From Flavobacteriales bacterium (GTDB lineage Bacteria > Bacteroidota > Bacteroidia > Flavobacteriales_D > Sanyastnellaceae), in NCBI GenBank assembly GCA_947460525.1, contig CANHIV010000050.1, positions 1 to 6,998 of the forward strand: DNA of 6,998 bases, given 5' to 3'. A program made the position numbers and the translations under genes. The number at the start of each line of letters is the position of its first letter. Position 1 is the first letter of the stretch. Positions 1 to 5,418 of this stretch are shown piece after piece. A model generated the notes under the pieces. That model saw nothing but the letters and a program-made list of their open reading frames with translations, was not told where the DNA came from and ran no database searches.

Positions 1-825
1 AAAAGTGAGTTTTGGCAAGTGCGTTGGCAATTGGAGTACCCCATCAATAGTGAGCGGGATGACTACCAATGGTGGCCAAGTGATGAGGAAAGCGGGTGGT
101 TGATTTCCAATAGGGCCTCTCTAGGTATCCATACAGCGCTGTTTTATGCAGAAAGATTAGATCCGGTTCAGCGCAAGCAAATTTGTTTGGAAACGGATTC
201 GACGGTTGAGTGCTCTTCTTTGATGCAAGGCCAAGCGGTGAAGGAAGTTGGAAATAGGTTTTGCTTTCATGTGGGTTCTTCTCATTTCTATTCTTGGACT
301 TTCACCAATGGCAATGGCACTCCACAAAGGGATATGCCAGTAACCATCAAGGACGGTCAAGGAAATGTAGTAGCGGTTTTGTATACCGATGATAAGGGAC
401 AAATGGGTTGGCAATACTTGCCATTTGCTTTCAATGGTATACAGTGGTGGAATGAGCAAGATCAATCGCATCTTCTTGCTTCAGCGGATAAGCAAGTATT
501 TGTAGCTGTTGAGTCGGTGGATTCAACGGAGGTGTTTTTCGAAACGGGTTCTTCAGAGATTTCAGAAATGGGACAGAAGGAATTGCTGCAAATGGCGTTT
601 TACTTGATGTTGAATGATGATCGAGAGGTTTGGATACGTGGATCTGCGGATCCAACCGGTAATGTTTTGTTGAATGAGAAATTGGCTTGGGAAAGGGCAT
701 GGAAGGTGCAGAATTTTTTGCTGGCACATGGTGTATTGGTTGGGCAAATGAATGTGGAGATTATTGACCCATTGCTAACTTCTTCTCAAGATTTAGAACG
801 GAAAGTTTCGTTGTCCATTCGATAG
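1..825 (+). CDS. PD40/OmpA-family outer-membrane protein, C-terminal part (5' end outside window)
   Basis: The reading frame is open to the left edge (first codons read K-S-E-F-W-Q), so the GTG at base 19 is not the true start and the gene is truncated by the window. Counting from base 1, about residues 10-50 look like the last PD40 (WD40-like beta-propeller) blade: YPINSERDDYQWWPSDEE, then a W-L-I-S-N-R strand. Around residues 110-142 a D-G-Q-G-N-V and T-D-D-K-G pattern suggests a small carboxypeptidase-regulatory-like beta domain. The last ~100 residues form an OmpA C-terminal domain, which in the family binds peptidoglycan. The Asp of SADPTGN (residue 217) and the Arg of WERA (residue 232) lie 15 apart, the same spacing as the diaminopimelate-binding Asp and Arg of E. 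coli OmpA. I infer a periplasmic, peptidoglycan-anchored envelope protein. Such PD40-OmpA fusions are common in Bacteroidota; the specific role is unknown. Confidence 0.82.
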   Translation, partial: KSEFWQVRWQLEYPINSERDDYQWWPSDEESGWLISNRASLGIHTALFYAERLDPVQRKQICLETDSTVECSSLMQGQAVKEVGNRFCFHVGSSHFYSWTFTNGNGTPQRDMPVTIKDGQGNVVAVLYTDDKGQMGWQYLPFAFNGIQWWNEQDQSHLLASADKQVFVAVESVDSTEVFFETGSSEISEMGQKELLQMAFYLMLNDDREVWIRGSADPTGNVLLNEKLAWERAWKVQNFLLAHGVLVGQMNVEIIDPLLTSSQDLERKVSLSIR

Positions 826-848
826 CCCATTCTTCTTATTTTTGGTTC

Positions 849-1376
849 ATGAAAATTCGCGAACTATTCCCATCCACCGATTTAGTGCTAACGCGCGGTC
901 CCCTTCAACAAGGCGGTACCAGTGTGATTGAAGGTCAGGAGAAAAAAGGTCCACAACGTTGGGTCAAATTGAACGATATCATTTTTGTCGGGATGAATGA
1001 TGGGCTTTATCATACGCGTTACACAGAAGAAGTGAGCATTGTGCACGATGCGCAGAATAAGGTAGTGGGTTATTGGAATCACAGTTCCAATGAAGGTACC
1101 CGACCCAATAAAAGCGCTGTGGTGGGCGCCATTTCTTTGAGCTTCTTGGTATCTGCAGCGTTGTTTCTTTTGGGTGCTTGGAATTTTGTTTGGAAGTATG
1201 AACCATTCTTGGTGAAGGATGCCAATGGACAAACGGTTGAAGAGCGTTGGTGGTTGACCATCATCGTTGTGTTCATCTATTCACTATGGGCAGTATTTTG
1301 GACAGCGGGTTTTGCCTACTATGAATGGCAAAGACAGAAACGTGCACACGAGATGCTGGGACAAAAATTGAAATAA
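849..1376 (+). CDS. Small membrane protein with two predicted transmembrane helices, function unknown
   Basis: I do not recognise this 175-residue protein. Residues 1-88 are soluble, with a beta-rich look (R-W-V-K-L-N-D-I-I-F-V-G, then S-I-V-H-D-A-Q-N-K-V-V-G-Y-W). Two hydrophobic helices follow at about 90-113 and 135-157, separated by a polar loop containing K-D-A-N-G-Q. The protein ends in a basic tail (QRQKRAHEMLGQKLK). The basic tail suggests by the positive-inside rule that both termini are cytoplasmic and the loop is periplasmic. The general plan, a small soluble domain plus two helices, is reminiscent of DUF3592-type proteins, but I cannot claim membership. It starts 23 bp after the OmpA-family gene and is followed at once by a terminator, so the two are probably co-transcribed. 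The ATG at 849 has no Shine-Dalgarno sequence, which is normal in Bacteroidota. Confidence 0.75.
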   Translation: MKIRELFPSTDLVLTRGPLQQGGTSVIEGQEKKGPQRWVKLNDIIFVGMNDGLYHTRYTEEVSIVHDAQNKVVGYWNHSSNEGTRPNKSAVVGAISLSFLVSAALFLLGAWNFVWKYEPFLVKDANGQTVEERWWLTIIVVFIYSLWAVFWTAGFAYYEWQRQKRAHEMLGQKLK

Positions 1377-1386
1377 TAAGAAATAA

Positions 1387-1412
1387 AAAAGGGCTGAAAT
1401 TTCAGCCCTTTT
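1387..1412. terminator. Bidirectional intrinsic terminator between the membrane-protein gene and ftsZ
   Basis: The 26 bases form a perfect inverted repeat: the left half AAAAGGGCTGAAA is the exact reverse complement of the right half. In RNA the centre AATT would open to form the loop. The GC-rich GGGCTG stem core has an A tract on one side and a T tract on the other, so the hairpin can end transcription from both converging genes, which stop at 1376 (+) and 1445 (-). Confidence 0.88.
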
Positions 1413-1444
1413 CTATGGATATGTTGTTGTGTAATTCAAGACGA

Positions 1445-3220
1445 TCAATCTACATTGTCATGTAGGAAAGGATTGTTGCCTTTTAATTCATAGCGCTTTT
1501 CGCCATTGGCATCAGTAACTTCTGAAATACCGAAACGAGAAGCTTGTGATTCATTGCTAGCAGGGGTAGAATCCAATACAACGCGCTTGCGCTCGTAGGC
1601 TGGTACTTCTTCCATTGAAAGCAAACCACCGGGACTCTTGATTTGCATAGTCACTTGCTTGATGCGGTTGGCTCTTTCGTTCTGCAATTGATTGATGGTA
1701 GAACGATCAACAGCGTCAGTCGCACGCTCACGGATAGGCATGTTGGCCTCTGGAGCAGCTTCCATGTTCAAGTTGTCAGAGAAACCAATTACGTTGAAAA
1801 CGTCATTGGTATTCACCTCTGTACTTTCCTTGTGTTTCATTACCACTTCTTCTACACGAGCAACAGGTGCTTCTTCTAATACACTAATAACCGGCTCTGC
1901 TTGTTGCGTGCTGGTTGCAAACAAATCAATTGAGGTAGGCTCTTCTGGAAACTCGATTTCAAAAGCCACTTCGTTTTGAACAAACTCAACGGGTTCTGAT
2001 TCGATTTCCATATTTAAATCGATGATTTCAGCAACTGGTTCGGATAGAGGAGCAACGTTGTCAATGGGAGCAACTTCTTCCAATTCGACAACCATTACAG
2101 GTGAAGCGATAGGTTGAACTACTTCTTGCATCACTGGAGCGGCAACGGCCTGTACTGTTGGTATTTCTTCAACGGAAGTGTGAACGTCCACCACCACTTG
2201 TGCTTGCGCTTCAATTCCAGGAATAACATCGTCCAAATTTTTTGCGTCCCATCCTGTAGCAATTACAGTAACGCTGATGTCATCACCCAAACGGGTATCT
2301 TGACCATAACCCCAAATTACGTTGGCGTTTTGACCAGCACGATCTTGGATGGCATCGGTGATATCGCTTACTTCGTCCATCAACAATTCTTCTTCACCAT
2401 GAGTGATATTCAAAAGAACGTGCTTGGCACCAAAAATATCAGAATCATTTAAAAGAGGAGATTCCAAGGCAGCATCAACTGCACGCTTGGCACGACCTTC
2501 CCCGCTGGCTTGTCCGCTACCCATGATGGCAACACCGCTGTCTTTCATCACGGTTCTCACGTCATTCATGTCAACGTTAACCAAGCCTGTCAAAGTCATT
2601 ACTTCGGCAATGCCTTTGGCAGCAGTACACAATACTTCATCAGCATGGCTGAAAGCTTGCTTTAAACTAAGATTTCCAAAAAGCTCGCGCAATTTGTCAT
2701 TGCGAATAATCAATAGCGTATCTACCGCATCTCTCATTTCAATCACACCTTCTTCCGCGTGGAAATGACGTTTTTTTCCTTCAAAGCCAAAAGGAACGGT
2801 GATAATACCAACCGTTAAAATGCCCATGTCTTTCGCCATTTTAGCAATGATAGGAGCAGCACCTGTTCCGGTACCACCGCCCATACCAGCAGTGACGAAA
2901 ACCATACTGGTTTTGCCTTTTTCGTTTTGTAAAATATTTCTTACTGTTTCAATGCTTTCGATGGCAGCTTCCTTACCTACAGCAGGAGATGCACCAGCGC
3001 CGCGACCTTCTGTCAATGCTGCGCCCAATTGAATTTTATGAGGAACCGCTGAGTAGTCCAATGCTTGCGCATCGGTGTTGCAAACGATGAAATCGACACC
3101 TTTGATGCCCTGATTGTACATGTAGTTGACAGCGTTAGATCCGCCACCGCCTACTCCGATAACTTTGATCAACGAATTGCACTCTTTGGGCAAGTCAAAA
3201 TTGAGAGATTGAAATTCCAT
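1445..3220 (-). CDS. ftsZ: Cell division protein FtsZ
   Basis: This is the tubulin-like GTPase that polymerises into the cytoplasmic Z-ring and directs septal wall synthesis. The globular domain spans about residues 10-325. GVGGGGSNAVN is at 22-32, and the tubulin signature loop GGGTGTGAAP that contacts the GTP phosphates is at 114-123. The T7 synergy loop NVDMNDVRTVM is at 215-225, with both acidic residues for GTP hydrolysis present (D217, D220); Met218 stands where Phe is usual. Residues ~326-500 form a long linker rich in Val, Glu and Pro. A basic helical stretch (about 508-550, including EEVPAYERKR) resembles the conserved pre-tail segment of Bacteroidota FtsZ, and the protein ends in NNPFLHDNVD. 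At 591 residues it is far longer than E. coli FtsZ (383), almost wholly through the linker and tail. The ATG at 3220 gives the usual short N-terminus. The gene upstream is divergent, so ftsA does not precede it here. The identification is certain. Confidence 0.98.
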   Translation of the reverse strand: MEFQSLNFDLPKECNSLIKVIGVGGGGSNAVNYMYNQGIKGVDFIVCNTDAQALDYSAVPHKIQLGAALTEGRGAGASPAVGKEAAIESIETVRNILQNEKGKTSMVFVTAGMGGGTGTGAAPIIAKMAKDMGILTVGIITVPFGFEGKKRHFHAEEGVIEMRDAVDTLLIIRNDKLRELFGNLSLKQAFSHADEVLCTAAKGIAEVMTLTGLVNVDMNDVRTVMKDSGVAIMGSGQASGEGRAKRAVDAALESPLLNDSDIFGAKHVLLNITHGEEELLMDEVSDITDAIQDRAGQNANVIWGYGQDTRLGDDISVTVIATGWDAKNLDDVIPGIEAQAQVVVDVHTSVEEIPTVQAVAAPVMQEVVQPIASPVMVVELEEVAPIDNVAPLSEPVAEIIDLNMEIESEPVEFVQNEVAFEIEFPEEPTSIDLFATSTQQAEPVISVLEEAPVARVEEVVMKHKESTEVNTNDVFNVIGFSDNLNMEAAPEANMPIRERATDAVDRSTINQLQNERANRIKQVTMQIKSPGGLLSMEEVPAYERKRVVLDSTPASNESQASRFGISEVTDANGEKRYELKGNNPFLHDNVD

Positions 3221-3389
3221 CCTTGAATAATTTGTATAGGTTTAACCGGTTTCGAAACTACAAATGGAATCTCAAAAATGTAGAAAGAGAAATAACGAAG
3301 TGTTAACGGGTATATGTTAGTAAATGCGCATTTTATGCACATATAAAAATTTGGTGAGACGGAGGAAATGTGTTTTATTTTTACCTCCG
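3221..3389. promoter_or_regulatory. Divergent control region between ftsZ and the GGGP synthase gene
   Basis: These 169 bases separate two start codons facing away from each other, so promoters for both genes should lie here unless they are internal to a neighbour. I found no convincing match to the Bacteroidota promoter pattern TTTG...TAnnTTTG on either strand. The nearest is TAGTTTCG at about 3252-3259 on the - strand, with no good -33 partner. Short perfect palindromes are present: AACCGGTT (3244-3251), GTTTCGAAAC (3249-3258, overlapping the first), and AAATGCGCATTT (3322-3333). Regulation by any of them is inference only. Confidence 0.5.
3360..3389 (+). promoter_or_regulatory. Hairpin abutting the GGGP synthase start codon
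   Basis: CGGAGG (3360-3365) is the exact reverse complement of CCTCCG (3384-3389), with an 18-base AT-rich loop between. The right arm ends on the base just before the ATG at 3390. A further AAA/TTT pairing inside the stem is possible with one bulged A. The left arm contains the Shine-Dalgarno-like GGAGG, which would be hidden when the stem forms. The pairing is directly visible; a role in controlling translation is inference, and it fails if translation really starts at 3324. Confidence 0.4.
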
Positions 3390-4097
3390 ATGAAAAGCAA
3401 CGCGCGCATAGATTGGAATCAAGACAAAGGGCTTGTTTTGCTGATTGATCCTGATTTTGGCGGAGAGAAGCATTGGAGAGAAATGGTGCAGGAGGCGCAA
3501 AATGCGTTGGTAAAAATGATTTTTGTCGGCGGAAGTTTTTTGCACAAAAGTCAATTGGAACAATGTCTTGCGATCATGAAAGAATCGGGTCTGCCTGTTG
3601 TATTGTTTCCAGGATCGTCTCAGCAGATTTCTAACCAAGCGGATGGCATGTTGTTGTTGTCATTGTTGTCGGGAAGAAATCCTGAATTCTTAATTGGACA
3701 GCATGTTCAAGCGGCGCGTGCCATCAAGCAAAGTGGACTTGAAATTTGGCCCACGGCTTACCTATTGATCGATGGTGGTAAACCTACTACGGTGAGTTAC
3801 ATCAGCAATACCTTGCCATTGCCGGCTGACAAGCCGCTACTGGCCAGTGCCACAGCTTTGGCTGGAGAGCTTTTGGGTATGCAGTTGGTTTATCTTGATG
3901 CGGGAAGTGGCGCCAATCGTCCGGTTACCATGGATACGATTGCGGCGGTGCGCCGCGAAGTAAAGGTTCCAATAATAGTAGGCGGCGGCATTCAATCCCA
4001 AAGCGAAATAGAGCAGGCCTGGAGCGCAGGTGCCAATTGGGTAGTGATAGGTAATGTATTGGAACAAAACCCTTCTTTTTTTGCAGATTGGATTTGA
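3390..4097 (+). CDS. Geranylgeranylglyceryl phosphate synthase (GGGPS/PcrB family)
   Basis: Family members are TIM-barrel prenyltransferases that join a polyprenyl diphosphate to sn-glycerol-1-phosphate, the first committed step of archaeal-type ether lipids. Bacteroidota carry 'group II' enzymes reported to make geranylgeranylglyceryl phosphate. Counting from the ATG at 3390 (235 residues), LLIDPD is at 17-22 (Asp for Mg2+/substrate), VGGS at 46-49, FPGS at 73-76 and SLLSGRNP at 91-98. The glycerol-phosphate site YLDAGSGA is at 168-175, phosphate-binding VGGGIQS at 197-203 and IGN at 220-222. Archaeal enzymes usually read YLEAGSGA; here the acidic residue is Asp. The frame also has an ATG at 3324, adding 22 basic residues. 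I prefer 3390 because homologues begin roughly 15-20 residues before the first strand (LLIDPD). It is divergent from ftsZ and 63 bp upstream of the dioxygenase gene. Family assignment is firm; the exact prenyl chain length cannot be read from sequence. Confidence 0.9.
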   Translation: MKSNARIDWNQDKGLVLLIDPDFGGEKHWREMVQEAQNALVKMIFVGGSFLHKSQLEQCLAIMKESGLPVVLFPGSSQQISNQADGMLLLSLLSGRNPEFLIGQHVQAARAIKQSGLEIWPTAYLLIDGGKPTTVSYISNTLPLPADKPLLASATALAGELLGMQLVYLDAGSGANRPVTMDTIAAVRREVKVPIIVGGGIQSQSEIEQAWSAGANWVVIGNVLEQNPSFFADWI

Positions 4098-4160
4098 AAA
4101 TCTGAAGCGTGTCCATCCACATTCCCTGGTGTTGGGTTATTTTCGTTAAAACTTTAGATC

Positions 4161-4688
4161 ATGATAAGACGACCTTTCAATATTCATCAATGGATTGAGG
4201 AAAACAAGGATTTGCTCAAACCTCCTGTGGGAAACAAGAACATTTATAAAGAAGCAGGGGATTACATTGTAATGATGGTGGGCGGTCCAAATGCAAGAAA
4301 GGATTATCACTTCAATGAAACGGAAGAGTTGTTTTATCAATTCAAGGGGGACATTGTGGTCGGTATTCAAGAGGACGGTAAGGCCGTGGATATAACGATC
4401 AAAGAAGGTGAAATGTTTTTGCTTCCTGGTGGTGTTCCTCATCAACCAAGACGCGGTGAGAACACTGTGGGATTGGTGATCGAGGTTAAAAGAGACGATC
4501 GCGAAACCAAGGATGGTTTGATGTGGTTTTGTGAAAAATGCAACACCAAGTTGTATGATGATTATTTTGTATTAAAGAACATCGAGACAGATTTCTTGCC
4601 TCGATTCAGACATTTCTATGGGTCAGAGGATTTGCGCACTTGCAAGTGCTGCGGTCATGTCATGGAAACAGATCCTCGATTTGTATAA
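4161..4688 (+). CDS. nbaC: 3-hydroxyanthranilate 3,4-dioxygenase
   Basis: This cupin-fold, non-haem Fe(II) enzyme opens the ring of 3-hydroxyanthranilate with O2. The product cyclises to quinolinate, the precursor for de novo NAD synthesis from tryptophan (kynurenine pathway). The 175-residue length fits bacterial forms. Expected residues are present, about one position before the Cupriavidus enzyme numbering: iron ligands His50, Glu56 and His94; substrate-binding Arg46, Arg98 and Glu108. The bacterial-type C-terminal rubredoxin-like second iron site is intact: C124-x-x-C127 and C161-x-x-C164, plus an extra Cys163 between the last pair. The ATG at 4161 opens the conserved N-terminus (MIRRPFNIHQW). 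No other kynurenine-pathway gene is in the window. It may share a transcript with the GGGP synthase gene 63 bp upstream, as no terminator lies between, and it ends before a strong hairpin. The symbol nbaC follows bacterial usage; the eukaryotic name is HAAO. Confidence 0.95.
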   Translation: MIRRPFNIHQWIEENKDLLKPPVGNKNIYKEAGDYIVMMVGGPNARKDYHFNETEELFYQFKGDIVVGIQEDGKAVDITIKEGEMFLLPGGVPHQPRRGENTVGLVIEVKRDDRETKDGLMWFCEKCNTKLYDDYFVLKNIETDFLPRFRHFYGSEDLRTCKCCGHVMETDPRFV

Positions 4689-4705
4689 GTTGAATAAGCT
4701 TCAAA

Positions 4706-4735
4706 AAAAAAGGTCAGCATTTGCTGACCTTTTTT
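4706..4735. terminator. Bidirectional intrinsic terminator between the dioxygenase gene and the lipoprotein operon
   Basis: GGTCAGCA (4712-4719) pairs with TGCTGACC (4722-4729) around a two-base TT centre, and six A:T pairs extend the stem on the outside (4706-4711 with 4730-4735). The A run upstream and T run downstream make it work in both directions. It lies between the convergent stop codons at 4688 (+) and 4757 (-). Confidence 0.92.
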
Positions 4736-4756
4736 GTGTTGTATTCAGGAGAGAAA

Positions 4757-5362
4757 TTACTTCTGCTCTGAAGCCATCTTTTCCATTTCCTTGTTGAAAG
4801 TTTCTTTGAACTTCTCGTAGTTGTAATCGGCTTTCAATTTCTCATTAGCACCCAATTTCTCAGCATAAGAGTTGGCCAAACGCTCTCCAGACAATTCAAT
4901 AGCCACATAGCTAACATAAGAACCATCAGGTTTTTGCGTCAATTTTTCACAGATTTCCACTGCGCCTTTCAAGTTTTGATCAACCACGGTGCGGGTCATT
5001 TCTTGAAATGTTTCAGTGATTTCTTCTTTGTTGTTGAATTCAGAAGAGTTAACGTAGTTGTCACCTACAACTTTCAATGTAGCGCTGATTGATTTAGACA
5101 ATTCAGACATCGCATTGGATTTTGCTTTTTTCTTTGCAGTCTCACGGTCCATGCTCTCACCAGTTGCAGTAGCGCGGAAAGCTTCTTTGGTGCTCATGTA
5201 TTGTTCACCAGAGCAGTACTCATTGATCAATACTTCACCTTGTTGTTTAGGATTGATGCCGGTATCGTCAGATTTAGCAGCTCCTTTTTTCTTTTTACAT
5301 CCTGTCATTCCAAATCCAATGGCAACCACCATTAGCATAAGGGTAAATTTCATGATTTTCAT
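4757..5362 (-). CDS. Lipoprotein with probable LPP20-like domain, function unknown
   Basis: This 201-residue protein has a lipoprotein signal peptide: a short basic start (MKIMK), a hydrophobic core (about 6-18) and a lipobox MTG-Cys22. The mature end begins Cys-KKKK rather than the acidic K-(D/E)2 type signal known to send Bacteroidota lipoproteins to the cell surface, so I infer a periplasm-facing location. Residues ~61-160 fit the LPP20-like pattern: a strand (FRATATGES), a helix rich in Ala and Lys (ETAKKKAKSNAMSELSKSI), a variable middle, then DGSYVSYVAIELS. The C-terminus (~165-201) is a charged helix rich in Lys and Glu. LPP20 is a lipoprotein family named from Helicobacter and gives no biochemical function here. 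The gene lies 56 bp downstream of another lipoprotein gene that seems to carry the same domain, with no terminator between, so they likely share an operon. ATG 5362 is used; an ATG three codons later is equally possible. Confidence 0.85.
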   Translation of the reverse strand: MKIMKFTLMLMVVAIGFGMTGCKKKKGAAKSDDTGINPKQQGEVLINEYCSGEQYMSTKEAFRATATGESMDRETAKKKAKSNAMSELSKSISATLKVVGDNYVNSSEFNNKEEITETFQEMTRTVVDQNLKGAVEICEKLTQKPDGSYVSYVAIELSGERLANSYAEKLGANEKLKADYNYEKFKETFNKEMEKMASEQK

Positions 5363-5418
5363 TTCGTTGTTTATTTGAGGTTTATTTAATTTTTCGATTT
5401 ACACGAATAATGCCAAAG

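Noticed and set aside
431..727. Open frames on the - strand opposite the OmpA-family gene
   Set aside because: Low-complexity Pro/Ser/His-rich translations opposite a clear OmpA domain; shadows.
2403..2768. 121-codon open frame on the + strand inside ftsZ, and similar ones at 1692-1979 and 2114-2452
   Set aside because: They lie opposite strongly conserved FtsZ coding sequence and their translations have no recognisable domain; they are antisense shadows.
3324..3389. In-frame 22-codon N-terminal extension of the GGGP synthase
   Set aside because: The residues (MRILCTYKNLVRRRK...) do not fit the family's short N-terminus, and the stretch contains the palindrome and hairpin better explained as leader. 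I keep it only as an alternative start.
3368..3448. A 26-codon upstream ORF (ATG 3368) preceded by GGAGG and overlapping the GGGP synthase start
   Set aside because: The GGAGG-to-ATG gap is only two bases, the peptide looks like an out-of-frame reading of the gene, and Bacteroidota rarely rely on Shine-Dalgarno pairing.
4081..4110. CAGATT / AATCTG inverted repeat across the GGGP synthase stop codon
   Set aside because: Only six weak pairs, AT-rich, and no T tract follows, so it is not credible as a terminator between this gene and the dioxygenase gene.
5363..5418. Possible separate promoter or terminator between the two lipoprotein genes
   Set aside because: The 56 bases are AT-rich but show no hairpin with a T tract and no properly spaced TTTG / TAnnTTTG pair.
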